Shown here piece after piece: positions 8,307 to 16,668 of a stretch of DNA of 39,238 nucleotides (the stretch's first letter is position 1; each line of letters begins with the position of its first letter). The stretch comes from Bacteroidota bacterium (GTDB lineage Bacteria; Bacteroidota; Rhodothermia; Balneolales; Balneolaceae). Position numbers and translations under genes: made by a program. The stretch spans positions 1 through 39,238 of the forward strand of contig JAQCBZ010000012.1 of assembly GCA_027621355.1 (NCBI GenBank). Direction: 5' to 3'. Below the pieces are notes generated by a model, which searched no databases, was not told where the DNA came from, and saw nothing but the letters and a program-made list of their open reading frames with translations.

Positions 8307-9181
8307 TACATGAGTTAAATATTTTAGATACCCCCGTCTCCCAAGAACGACGCCCCGATTGGCTTCGAGTCAAGCTTCCCTCTGGGGAGACCTTTAAGGA
8401 AGTTTCGGATACGATTCGTAAGTATAAGTTGAATACGGTCTGCTCCGAAGCGAGATGCCCCAATATGGGTGAGTGTTGGAGTGCAGGAACGGCAACATTT
8501 ATGCTGCTTGGAGATGTTTGTACCCGATCATGTGCGTTTTGTGCGGTCAAAACAGGACGACCACCCAAAGAATTGGATTGGGATGAGCCAGCGCGGGTCA
8601 CGGATGCTGCAGCTAAAATGAAACTCAAGCACGTCGTATTGACATCCATTAACCGGGATGATCGAAAAGATGGTGGTGCCCCCATTTTTGCTGAGACACA
8701 TCGATTGCTTCGAGAGGTCATCGAAGGGGTGACCATTGAGTCCCTGACGCCTGATTTTAAAGGGGATTGGGAGGCGCTTCAAACGATTATTGACACACCT
8801 CCAGATGTGTTATCACACAATCTTGAGACGGTTCCTAGAAAGTATCGAGATGTTCGTCCACAAGCCATTTATGAGCGTTCATTGGAGTTGTTGCAGCGTT
8901 GTAAAGACCAAGGTTTGCGCACCAAAACTGGGATTATGGTAGGTCTTGGAGAGACGCGAGAAGAAGTAATTGAGCTGATGCAAGACTGCGTGAATCACAA
9001 TGTGGATGTGTTGACGATTGGCCAATACATGCAGCCTACCAAGCTGCATCACCCCGTGACACGCTGGGTGCATCCAGATGAATTTGCAGAGTACAAAGAG
9101 ATTGGAGAGGCATTGGGCCTTGAGCATGTAGAGAGTGGCCCATTGGTGCGCTCTTCGTATCATGCAGAGCGTCACGTATAA
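8303..9181 (+). CDS. lipA: Lipoyl synthase
   Basis: Radical SAM enzyme that inserts two sulfurs into protein-bound octanoyl groups. At 292 residues it has the family's length. Both 4Fe-4S cluster motifs are intact: the auxiliary-cluster cysteines Cys47, Cys52 and Cys58 (CSEARCPNMGEC) and the radical SAM CxxxCxxC at Cys73, Cys77 and Cys80. The C-terminal RSSYHA contains the serine that ligates the auxiliary cluster. Start ATG 8303 overlaps the lipB stop, which fixes the start. The A-type Fe-S protein encoded 2.5 kb downstream could help load its clusters (inference). Confidence 0.97.
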   Translation: MIHELNILDTPVSQERRPDWLRVKLPSGETFKEVSDTIRKYKLNTVCSEARCPNMGECWSAGTATFMLLGDVCTRSCAFCAVKTGRPPKELDWDEPARVTDAAAKMKLKHVVLTSINRDDRKDGGAPIFAETHRLLREVIEGVTIESLTPDFKGDWEALQTIIDTPPDVLSHNLETVPRKYRDVRPQAIYERSLELLQRCKDQGLRTKTGIMVGLGETREEVIELMQDCVNHNVDVLTIGQYMQPTKLHHPVTRWVHPDEFAEYKEIGEALGLEHVESGPLVRSSYHAERHV

Positions 9182-9254
9182 AGCAGTGCGACGTTCGCAC
9201 CGCCCAACGTGATGTGTTATGGAGCTAGTCGATGATTGAATCGGGAGGATTCAC

Positions 9255-9956
9255 ATGTTCGCATTGAGCATCGTTTTGCTGGGTAGTTTTGTGTTGGGTT
9301 CTATCCCAACGTCTTTATGGATGGGTCGACTGACTCGCGGGATTGATATTCGACAACATGGGAGCGGTAATGCTGGGGCAACCAACACGTTTCGGATTTT
9401 GGGCTGGCAATGTGGTGTGACGGTCCTCGTAGTCGACTTTATGAAGGGGTTTACGGCAAGTTTTTGGCTAAGCCGACTGGCATTTCAGCTTGGATCCGGG
9501 CCCATCTCTCCCCCTGCATGGGATGTGACTGCATTCGTCCCTATCGCATGTGGGTTCTTTGCTGTTTTAGGGCATGCATTTTCACTTCTTGCACAGTTCA
9601 AAGGGGGCAAAGGGGGTGCAACCGCTGCGGGGATGCTCTATGGTATTGAGCCGATTTCCATTAGCATTGCAGTGGTCATCTTTTTGGTCGTTTTGTTCTC
9701 CACTCGTTATGTCTCACTTTCGACGATTCTTTCGGTATTTGCTTACCCGTTAATTCAGGTCTTTTTTAAACATGTGATTGGATGGGATATTGACCCTAGC
9801 GTCATTATTCTTTCTTCAATTGCAGCGGCTTTTATCCTCTATAAGCACAAATCCAATATCGAACGGCTTCTTGCAGGCAACGAGAATCGTGTGAAGTCGT
9901 TTCGGCCCTCTTCAGGTCTTGCCAACCAAGACCCTGAATTTGGGAAGGCGAAGTAA
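9255..9956 (+). CDS. plsY: Acyl-phosphate:glycerol-3-phosphate acyltransferase
   Basis: Integral membrane enzyme that makes lysophosphatidic acid from acyl-phosphate and glycerol-3-phosphate. The family motifs are present: GSIPTSLWMGR, the glycine-rich HGSGNAGATNTFR, and GHAFSLLAQFKGGKGGATAAG. There are about five hydrophobic segments. At 233 residues it is somewhat longer than the common 200, with a polar C-terminal tail. A strong ribosome site GGGAGG lies six to seven bases before ATG 9255. gpsA, which makes the substrate, follows after 18 bases, so the two are probably one operon. Confidence 0.95.
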   Translation: MFALSIVLLGSFVLGSIPTSLWMGRLTRGIDIRQHGSGNAGATNTFRILGWQCGVTVLVVDFMKGFTASFWLSRLAFQLGSGPISPPAWDVTAFVPIACGFFAVLGHAFSLLAQFKGGKGGATAAGMLYGIEPISISIAVVIFLVVLFSTRYVSLSTILSVFAYPLIQVFFKHVIGWDIDPSVIILSSIAAAFILYKHKSNIERLLAGNENRVKSFRPSSGLANQDPEFGKAK

Positions 9957-9974
9957 TCTTTCGCATCTTTCGGG

Positions 9975-11006
9975 ATGAACTCGACCAAAAAAAAGTATAA
10001 TAAAGGAGCTGTGCTGGGTGCAGGAAGCTTTGGCACAGCGCTGAGCGCGGTTTTGGCAAGCAATGGGGTGGAGGTGACGTTGTGGGTCCGTGAGCCTGAG
10101 ATTATCGAAGGGATCCAATCGAATCGGCGCAATCCTGTCTATATCCCAACGCTGGAATTGCCCTCCTCTGTGGTTGCTCAAGCAGAACTGTCCAAAGCAC
10201 TGGAGGGAGCTGAGTTTATCCTAATTGCGGTCCCTTCCCATGCGATGCGTGAAATCTCAAGCGACATTGCGCCCATATTGCGAGGGGATGAGGTGGTGGT
10301 TCATGTAGCCAAGGGGTTAGAAGAGGGGACATTTTTGAGAATGACGCAAGTGTTGGAGGAGACCTTGAAGGGGGTGATTCCAAACGATCATCTTGTGGTG
10401 TTGTCAGGCCCTAGCCACGCTGAAGATGTTGCCGAGGGGTTGCCAACCACCGTTGTTGTCTCTTGCCGCTCCAATGAGGTGGCCACCCGTGTTCAGCATA
10501 CATTCACGAATGAGCGATTTCGATTGTATGTAAATCCTGATGTGGTTGGGGTGGAAATCGCGGGCGCGGTCAAAAATATTATGGCGATTGCTGGGGGTGT
10601 GTCTGTAGGTTTAGGCTTGGGCGATAATGCGATGGCGGCTCTTATGACTCGCGGTCTGCATGAAATAACTCGGATGGGGATGGCGATGGGTGCCCAGCAG
10701 GACACCTTTGCAGGGCTTGCTGGAATGGGTGACTTAATTGTCACCTGCTCGAGTGAGCACAGCCGCAATCGTCGCGTCGGATGGAGGATTGCCCATGGCG
10801 AACGTCTTGACGAGATCATCGAGTCCATGAACATGGTGGCTGAAGGGGTCAAAACAACACGGGCTGTGCATCAATGGGCCCAACAAAATGGACTTGAGAT
10901 GCCTATTACAGCAGTCGTTTACGGCATGCTTTTTGAAGAACTCGACCCGCGAGCGGCCATGGACTCACTCATGACGCGTGAGCCCAAAAACGAAATCAAC
11001 ATGTAG
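9975..11006 (+). CDS. gpsA: Glycerol-3-phosphate dehydrogenase [NAD(P)+]
   Basis: Reduces dihydroxyacetone phosphate to sn-glycerol-3-phosphate for phospholipid synthesis. The 343 residues contain the dinucleotide-binding GAGSFGTAL at about 15-23, VAKGLEEGT, LSGPSHAEDVAEGLPT, and the catalytic-Lys segment AGAVKNIMAIAGGVSVGLGLGDNA. The GLAGMGDLIVTCSSEHSRNRR block is also typical. Close spacing to plsY and functional coupling support a phospholipid-precursor operon. Confidence 0.96.
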   Translation: MNSTKKKYNKGAVLGAGSFGTALSAVLASNGVEVTLWVREPEIIEGIQSNRRNPVYIPTLELPSSVVAQAELSKALEGAEFILIAVPSHAMREISSDIAPILRGDEVVVHVAKGLEEGTFLRMTQVLEETLKGVIPNDHLVVLSGPSHAEDVAEGLPTTVVVSCRSNEVATRVQHTFTNERFRLYVNPDVVGVEIAGAVKNIMAIAGGVSVGLGLGDNAMAALMTRGLHEITRMGMAMGAQQDTFAGLAGMGDLIVTCSSEHSRNRRVGWRIAHGERLDEIIESMNMVAEGVKTTRAVHQWAQQNGLEMPITAVVYGMLFEELDPRAAMDSLMTREPKNEINM

Positions 11007-11021
11007 GACGTTAAGGGTATT

Positions 11022-11723
11022 ATGGATCTCACAGGCCACATACCCTACTCCAATATGCATCTCAGCGATATCAAGGTGCTGATTGAACGTGGGGAAAATG
11101 ACTCGATTGAGTTTAAGCAGACTGTCCCGTCTCCGGATAAGATTGCGCGTGAGATTTGTGCGTTAGCCAATACCCGAGGAGGGATTATTTTTGTAGGAGT
11201 TTCTGATCACGGAGAGCTCGTAGGAATACGTGATTACTTTGAAGAAGAGTTTTGGATACGTCAAGGGGCAGAAGATTTATGCATGCCCGCTGTAGAGGTT
11301 CGTTTTGAGGTGATTGAGGTCAAAAAGCGGGATATTTTGCTGGTACATGTCTCGGAATCGGAGCGTAAGCCGGTGTTTTTGAAGCACAAAAAGAAACGAG
11401 TGGCTTTTATTAGGCAGCATGAAGAAAACGTTGTGGCAAGCCCTGAGCGATTGCGCTTGATGGCGATGGAAACGCGCGATACAGAGATCACATTTGAATA
11501 TGGCGCCAAGGAGCAGCGTTTATTCCAGTATTTGAGGGAGTATGGGGAGATTTCGGCAGAAGGATTTGCCAACATTGCTGGCATTAGCGCAACGGTTGCA
11601 AGTAGAACCTTAGCAGCATTGGTAAAAACCGGCACATTGTCCGTATTTTTCAGGGAGAAACAAGAGTATTTTTGTTTCACCGTATCCGATAATAAAGAAC
11701 CCCACACGGTGTCAGGGACATGA
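11022..11723 (+). CDS. AlbA_2 (Schlafen-like) domain protein with a C-terminal winged-helix-like part
   Basis: The N-terminal half carries the AlbA_2/AAA_4 signature: a Glu-rich start (LIERGENDSIEFKQT), REICALANTRGGIIFVGV, and a later AFIRQHEENVVASP-type stretch. The family is annotated as putative nucleic-acid-binding or ATP-binding regulators. Residues from about 160 (EQRLFQYLREYGEISAEGFANIAGISATVASRTLAALVKTGTL) look like a winged helix-turn-helix. The 233 residues are shorter than full transcriptional-regulator versions with an ATPase tail. The stop overlaps the start of the next gene by 4 bases (ATGA). A regulatory link to the Fe-S protein downstream is possible but unproven. Confidence 0.8.
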   Translation: MDLTGHIPYSNMHLSDIKVLIERGENDSIEFKQTVPSPDKIAREICALANTRGGIIFVGVSDHGELVGIRDYFEEEFWIRQGAEDLCMPAVEVRFEVIEVKKRDILLVHVSESERKPVFLKHKKKRVAFIRQHEENVVASPERLRLMAMETRDTEITFEYGAKEQRLFQYLREYGEISAEGFANIAGISATVASRTLAALVKTGTLSVFFREKQEYFCFTVSDNKEPHTVSGT

Positions 11724-12220
11724 AAGACGACGAATTAGATGACGTGATTGCCTCCCTTTTGGATGTCGACGACGAGTCGGATGGGGGGGGCACGGAATCT
11801 ACCTCGGAAACAGGTGCGGAAGCCGCTGATGGAGTCGGCACCACAGCAGACGGTGACCTACAAAAGCATCCAACGCTCACGGATCCTACCAAAGCCACAG
11901 TTTCGTTAACGGAGCGAGCGGCCAAGGAAGTTACCCGCATCCGCGCGTCTGAAGGGCTTGACGAAAATCTAATTCTGCGCGTAGCAGTCGAAAGTGGTGG
12001 TTGCTCAGGCTTGAGTTACAAACTTGGGTATGATTATCCGTCAGAAAACGACATCAGACTCGAATCGCAAGGTGTGGCGATTTTGCTTGACCCAGAGCAC
12101 GCACCTTATCTACACGAGTGTGAGGTCGATTATCCAGAAGGATTGCAAGCTCGAGGGTTTGTTTTTAACAATCCCAATGCGTCGGAGTCTTGCGGTTGTG
12201 GGGAGTCTTTTGCTGTGTAG
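11720..12220 (+). CDS. A-type iron-sulfur carrier (IscA/ErpA/HesB family) with acidic N-terminal extension
   Basis: Residues about 59-166 form a complete HesB/IscA domain with Cys95 (GGCSGL) and the C-terminal pair Cys158 and Cys160 (SCGCGESF), the ligands that carry an Fe-S cluster or iron for transfer to client enzymes. Residues 1-58 are an extra low-complexity stretch rich in Asp, Glu, Gly and Thr; IscA and ErpA are normally about 107-115 residues without it. An extra Cys lies at 134. The start overlaps the upstream stop (ATGA), so the extension is probably translated. LipA, a nearby enzyme with two clusters, is a plausible client. The specific orthologue is not decided. Confidence 0.92.
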   Translation: MKDDELDDVIASLLDVDDESDGGGTESTSETGAEAADGVGTTADGDLQKHPTLTDPTKATVSLTERAAKEVTRIRASEGLDENLILRVAVESGGCSGLSYKLGYDYPSENDIRLESQGVAILLDPEHAPYLHECEVDYPEGLQARGFVFNNPNASESCGCGESFAV

Positions 12221-12256
12221 GCTTCTAGAAAACCCTGAGGCCAACGCGCACCCATT

Positions 12257-13180
12257 CTAATTCAGCGTCGCCTTCGCCTCAAGCACGAGTCGATCAATCT
12301 CTTCCTTCGTAAAAATCTCTTTTTGGTTGCAGAAGTGGCAAACCAGCTCTTGGGACTCACCTTTGAGAGATTCGAGTTCCTCCACAGGCAACATGGCCAG
12401 TCCATTACGGAATCGATCACGGCTGCAACGACAAAAGAAGTCAACAGGCTGACGATCCAACTCCTTGACAGGCGCTCCATCGAGTGCCTGCACCATAATA
12501 TCATCGATGTAGTGCCCTGCCTCTAGGCTGTCTGACACGGGATGGAGTGTTTTAAGGTGTTCTTGGAGATGATCGATCACCTTTTGGTCCGCACCAGGAA
12601 GTTTTTGAATCATAAGCCCCCCTGCATGAGCAATAGACCCATCATCCGCCATCTTCACATCGAGGCGAATGGCCGTGTGAACCTGCTCTGACTGCACCAT
12701 GTAGTACGCAATATCGGTCGTCACGTCCCCAACAACGAGCTCAATCGTACTCATTCGGGGCTCTGCCTCATTGTATAATGTCTTGATGACCGTGAGGATC
12801 CCAAGACCCAGCCCATCTTCCAATCTAGGCTCGCCACCATGATCGGGAAGTTGAGCTTGAGGATGCTTCACATAGCCACGCACTTCACCCACGCGATTGG
12901 CTTCCGCAATGACCGAGCCTAGAGGACCATCCCCTTCAAGCTGCAACTGCACACGCTCTTCACCTTTGAGTTCAGAAGCCAACAAACTCGCCCCAGTGAG
13001 TGTTTTGGCCAGGATAATGGCAGCCAATGGACCACATTCATGCCGCTGGATAGCCTCTCGAACCGTGTCGCTGGTTTTGACCACACTAATTTTGAAATCT
13101 CCTTCGGGAGAGACCCCTTTGATGAGTCGATCTTTGAATTTAAAGGTTTCAATGTCGAGCGGTGCGTCTTTCGGAGTCAT
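12257..13180 (-). CDS. hslO: Redox-regulated chaperone Hsp33
   Basis: A holdase chaperone activated by oxidative stress through release of zinc and disulfide formation. At 307 residues it has the family's length. The C-terminal redox switch is intact, with Cys250 and Cys252 (CRC) and Cys281 and Cys284 (CHFC). The N-terminal domain keeps GPLAAIILAKTLTGASLLAS and GDGPLGSVIAEANRVGEVRGYVKHP. It converges with the Fe-S gene and diverges from recJ. Two copies of an 11-bp repeat lie just upstream of the start. Confidence 0.96.
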   Translation of the reverse strand: MTPKDAPLDIETFKFKDRLIKGVSPEGDFKISVVKTSDTVREAIQRHECGPLAAIILAKTLTGASLLASELKGEERVQLQLEGDGPLGSVIAEANRVGEVRGYVKHPQAQLPDHGGEPRLEDGLGLGILTVIKTLYNEAEPRMSTIELVVGDVTTDIAYYMVQSEQVHTAIRLDVKMADDGSIAHAGGLMIQKLPGADQKVIDHLQEHLKTLHPVSDSLEAGHYIDDIMVQALDGAPVKELDRQPVDFFCRCSRDRFRNGLAMLPVEELESLKGESQELVCHFCNQKEIFTKEEIDRLVLEAKATLN

Positions 13181-13200
13181 AGGGGCTTTTGGATGGGTCT

Positions 13201-13249
13201 GTTCAGTAGGTGGTTCAGTGAATCTTTTGAGTGAGGTTGTTCAGTAGGT
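13201..13249. repeat. Direct repeat upstream of hslO
   Basis: GTTCAGTAGGT occurs at 13201-13211 and again at 13239-13249, 38 bases apart, with a partial GGTTCAGTG at 13212-13220 in between. The repeats sit 21-69 bases upstream of the hslO start codon, where an operator could lie. Nothing else notable was seen in the 197-base hslO-recJ gap. Confidence 0.5.
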
Positions 13250-13377
13250 ATGTCATGAGTGACAAACAAAAGTTACGGGATTCTTCATCCAAGTGGACAG
13301 TCACAGCTAGTATCATGCGACGCTCACAACCATTCTTCTGAACCCAGCCTCAGAAAATCGTACCTTGTGGCCAGAGT

Positions 13378-15111
13378 ATGAATAGCACACCGACCGCCAT
13401 AAAATGGGTTGCCAAGTCAGCGCCCAAAGCCACACAGATTGAGCACCTAGTCCAGGAGCTACGCATTCCAGCTGAGGTTGCAATACTCTTGCTCCATCGT
13501 GGTATTTCAACGTTTGAGGAGGCACGAACCTATTTTCGTCCTGATGAATCGACCTGGCATGACCCCTTTTTGATGAAAGATATGGAGCCTGCCGTGGGGC
13601 GGTTGCTTCGTGCGATCAAAAAAAAGGAGAAGGTGATGGTTTATGGGGATTATGATGTAGATGGGACGACATCTGTTACCATGATGGATGCCTATTTGGC
13701 TCGCCATCAAGTCCCGGTGACACACTTCTTGCCGTCCCGATTCAAGGAGGGTTATGGTCTCACTCCGGAAGGAATGGATCAAGCGATTGAACAAGAGATT
13801 CAGCTAATGATAACCGTAGATTGCGGTATTACCGCAGTTGAAGAGGTGAAGCAACTCCAAGAGGCGGGTGTGGATGTGATTATTTGTGATCATCATGAGC
13901 CTGGCGAACAGCTTCCTCCTGCTGTAGCTGTGCTTGATCCAAAACGAGCAGATTGTCCTTATCCGTTTAATGAGCTCTCTGGTGCGGGGGTTACCTATAA
14001 ATTAATTGAAGCGACACGGCAGCGCCTTGGAGAGCCAGAAGATGTCACCGAATCGTTGCTTGATTTGCTTGCGGTCTCGATTTCTGCAGACATCGTCTCC
14101 CTGCGTGATGAGAACCGATGGATGATGCACAAAGGGCTCACACGTCTCAATGAACGACCCCGTCCAGGCTTTCAGGCGCTGATGAAGACGTGCAAAGCTA
14201 CCCCAGGTTTTATTCGCTCGTCAACCATTGCGTTTTCGATGGGCCCTCGAATTAATGCAGCTGGCCGAATGGGGAATGCATTTCCTGCCTTGGAGTTGTT
14301 GATGGCTCGAACGGATGAGGAGGCTATGTCGCGAGCCACAACCTTGGAACAAATCAACAAGGAGCGAAAACTCGCTGATAAAACAACCCTTCAACAAGCC
14401 ATGGATCAAGTCGCTGAGCGTGGCATGCAACACGATCCAACGCTTGTGCTTTTTGGTGAAAATTGGCATCTCGGGGTGCTGGGTATTGTGGCCTCTCGAT
14501 TGGTTGAGGAGTATCAGCGCCCGGTATTCTTACTGAGTCAGCTGAACGGTCAGGCAAAGGGCTCGGCTCGATCCGTACCTGGCGTTCACTTGGTGCGATT
14601 ATTGGAAGAGGTGTCCGATACCCTTGAACGATACGGCGGACACGCTTCGGCTGCAGGTCTTGCACTGAATCCGTTACAGATTGAGCGATTCAGAGAACGG
14701 GTGAATGAAGCGATGGTCGAACTCCCTATGGAGCCTACCGAGCAAATGCATGAATATGATGCGGAGCTTCAACTCAAGCAAATCACCCCAAAGTTTTGGT
14801 CACTATATAGGCAGATGGAACCTTTTGGACCTGATAACCCTGTGCCAAGATTCATCACGCGAGGTGTGCGACTCGCCAAAGTGCCAGTCCGCTTCGGAGC
14901 CAACCATGCCAAGGGGTTATTGATGCAAGCCGAGGACCCTGATCGAGCGTTTGAAGCGATCAGTTTCTCCAACCGCGCCATTGCCGAAGCGCTCCAACGT
15001 GCTTGGTCGCTCCAACGCCCTATGGATATCTTGTGGGAACTAGAGGAATCAAATTATGGTGGCAAGCGAGTCTTTCAGTTGCGCCTTGTAGACGTGAAAC
15101 TCACCTCCTAA
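13378..15111 (+). CDS. recJ: Single-stranded-DNA-specific exonuclease RecJ
   Basis: A 5'-3' exonuclease acting in recombination and mismatch repair. At 577 residues it is full length. The DHH-phosphoesterase motifs are YGDYDVDGTTS (about 89-99), the Asp of VDCGI (148), DHH (171-173) and the later GAGVTYKL. A SMGPRINAAGRMGNA block follows, then the DHHA1-domain motif RYGGHASAAGL, and a C-terminal OB-like part. Key metal-binding Asp and His residues are present. It is separated from tRNA-Phe by 80 bases holding that gene's promoter. Confidence 0.96.
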   Translation: MNSTPTAIKWVAKSAPKATQIEHLVQELRIPAEVAILLLHRGISTFEEARTYFRPDESTWHDPFLMKDMEPAVGRLLRAIKKKEKVMVYGDYDVDGTTSVTMMDAYLARHQVPVTHFLPSRFKEGYGLTPEGMDQAIEQEIQLMITVDCGITAVEEVKQLQEAGVDVIICDHHEPGEQLPPAVAVLDPKRADCPYPFNELSGAGVTYKLIEATRQRLGEPEDVTESLLDLLAVSISADIVSLRDENRWMMHKGLTRLNERPRPGFQALMKTCKATPGFIRSSTIAFSMGPRINAAGRMGNAFPALELLMARTDEEAMSRATTLEQINKERKLADKTTLQQAMDQVAERGMQHDPTLVLFGENWHLGVLGIVASRLVEEYQRPVFLLSQLNGQAKGSARSVPGVHLVRLLEEVSDTLERYGGHASAAGLALNPLQIERFRERVNEAMVELPMEPTEQMHEYDAELQLKQITPKFWSLYRQMEPFGPDNPVPRFITRGVRLAKVPVRFGANHAKGLLMQAEDPDRAFEAISFSNRAIAEALQRAWSLQRPMDILWELEESNYGGKRVFQLRLVDVKLTS

Positions 15112-15141
15112 TTGTTGATTGGGAACAAAGTCGTATATTTG
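15112..15141 (+). promoter_or_regulatory. Bacteroidota-type promoter for tRNA-Phe
   Basis: TATATTTG at 15134-15141 is a perfect match to the Bacteroidota -7 consensus TAnnTTTG, and a TTG at 15112-15114 lies 19 bases upstream as the -33 element. Transcription would start near 15148, about 44 bases before the mature tRNA. The -33 box abuts the recJ stop codon. Confidence 0.6.
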
Positions 15142-15191
15142 TGATTCCTTATTGGCCAAGCGTTTTGCTTGTCCAAGATCTTTGGCATGTT

Positions 15192-15264
15192 GGGACTGTA
15201 GCTCAGTCGGTAGAGCAATGGACTGAAAATCCATGTGTCGGCGGTTCGATTCCGCCCGGTCCCA
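15192..15264 (+). tRNA. tRNA-Phe (anticodon GAA)
   Basis: The 73-base cloverleaf folds completely: acceptor GGGACTG with CGGTCCC (one G-U pair), D stem GCTC/GAGC, anticodon stem ATGGA/TCCAT around loop CTGAAAA with anticodon GAA, a five-base variable loop GTGTC, and T stem GGCGG/CCGCC around TTCGATT. The discriminator is A. The 3' CCA is not encoded, since the genomic sequence continues ACATT, so it must be added after transcription. Confidence 0.98.
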
Positions 15265-15273
15265 CATTAGGAC

Positions 15274-15744
15274 TTAGTTGTCAGTAGATGTCTGAGAAGT
15301 TCCACTCCCACCTGTGACTGGTGAAAAGTGAGAGGCTACAATAACCCACTCGTCATTTTCCTTGACAAAAACTTGTGTAATTCTAGTTAAGTAATGACCA
15401 ATTGCGGCTCCATTTTGTGGTTTTAAACTTCCCTCATTATAATACATCGCAACAGCTGCTTGTCCACCCGCGATTGAAATGACCTCAATATGTTTAGCCT
15501 GAAGGTTTAAATCATCAAACCTATTTACTAGCATGTCATTTGTTACGCTGTATAGCAATCCGCCGCTTGACCAAAACTCCAAAGCACCCGCTTCAGAGTA
15601 ATTTAATACTTGTTCATTTTTTTCATTGGCTAGTTTTTGGTCGTTTAAAATCATTGCCTTGATTTCATCACTAACACTTGTTGATTGGGCAAACGACACA
15701 CTATTCAAAAGACTGATTGTAATGATGCATAAAAATAATCTCAT
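15274..15744 (-). CDS. Secreted NTF2-like (SnoaL/DUF4440-type) protein
   Basis: A signal peptide of about 20 residues (MRLFLCIITISLLNSVSFAQ) is followed by a 135-residue domain with an NTF2-like pattern: an N-terminal helix, central strands, and the closing GHYLTRITQVFVKENDEWVIVASHFSPV, which is typical of DUF4440/SnoaL proteins. These include steroid isomerase-like enzymes and stress-related binding proteins; the substrate cannot be told from sequence. The gene is visibly AT-richer than recJ or ggt (about one third G+C in sampled lines) and sits 9 bases after tRNA-Phe on the opposite strand, which suggests later arrival. Confidence 0.7.
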   Translation of the reverse strand: MRLFLCIITISLLNSVSFAQSTSVSDEIKAMILNDQKLANEKNEQVLNYSEAGALEFWSSGGLLYSVTNDMLVNRFDDLNLQAKHIEVISIAGGQAAVAMYYNEGSLKPQNGAAIGHYLTRITQVFVKENDEWVIVASHFSPVTGGSGTSQTSTDN

Positions 15745-15935
15745 GGGACTTTTTCCTGATATAAAGTTATAGGTATGATGATTTACTATGAAATCTATGC
15801 ATTATATGAAGGTTGCTGTGTAACATGAGTTACACTAATTCGCATGGAATTTGTTTAATTAGCCAATGAAGTCTTAACAATGCATTAATAATTAAATGAA
15901 TAGCTTTAATGAGCTAACTAACCACTTCTTAAATC

Positions 15936-16649
15936 ATGCGTATAACATCACTTTCTATAATCCTGACCTTTATTGCTGCTAATGTATTTTCTCAAACTAC
16001 TTACAAAGAGTGGTGGGTAGAGGTAAAGCCTGGTAAAGGGCAATCTATTATAGAGAACACAAATCAATTTTTCGAGCAGAATGATGCTGAATTCTCCTCT
16101 GGTGGTTGGGCCATTTATACTGTTGATACACGTGGAAGCATGCAAGTCACTCACAAACTTAGAAGATTTGGAGATTATTCGGTTGAAGAGCAGCCGTGGA
16201 GTGAAGATGTACAAAGTCGCTACTCTCAGCTGTGGCAGCAAAATTTCAGCATGATCGAAACGGTCGTTAAGGATCAACAGGCACTTATTCTGACGCGAAA
16301 AAACTATACCAAAGAGTTAACGCTTAAATACCCATATGAAAAAGTCTATGAAATACGTGTGGCAGATCCAGAGTCATATTTAGAGGCATTCAATACGCTT
16401 TGGGCTTCTGATGATATCGTATCATTATGGGAGGATAGACCCTATGCCTTGGCAGCTGTGACTACTGGGCATGAAAACTCAGTTACTCATCGTGTTCATG
16501 TTAGCTTTGAAAACTGGAGAGATATGTACGAAACTGAAGAACTGTTCTTTACTTCGAATGCTTGGATGGACTATCTCCAAAAAGGACTTGAAGTTGAAAT
16601 TATTTCTTCAATGACATCAATACTCAGAGCTAGGCACAGCGCTAATTGA
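15936..16649 (+). CDS. Secreted protein of unknown function
   Basis: I do not recognise the family. The 237-residue product has a clear signal peptide (about 19 residues, ending VFSQ). Two halves, about 22-125 and 126-230, each contain a phrase of the type YKEWWVEVKPG or YEKVYEIRVADPESY, a later Trp-rich stretch, and a length near 100 residues, so a duplicated ferredoxin-like (dimeric alpha-beta barrel) fold is possible but only a guess. It shares the low G+C of the divergent neighbour and is transcribed from the same 191-base AT-rich intergenic region, which shows no strong promoter match. Confidence 0.6.
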   Translation: MRITSLSIILTFIAANVFSQTTYKEWWVEVKPGKGQSIIENTNQFFEQNDAEFSSGGWAIYTVDTRGSMQVTHKLRRFGDYSVEEQPWSEDVQSRYSQLWQQNFSMIETVVKDQQALILTRKNYTKELTLKYPYEKVYEIRVADPESYLEAFNTLWASDDIVSLWEDRPYALAAVTTGHENSVTHRVHVSFENWRDMYETEELFFTSNAWMDYLQKGLEVEIISSMTSILRARHSAN

Positions 16650-16668
16650 CTCATCTAAGCGAAAGCTT

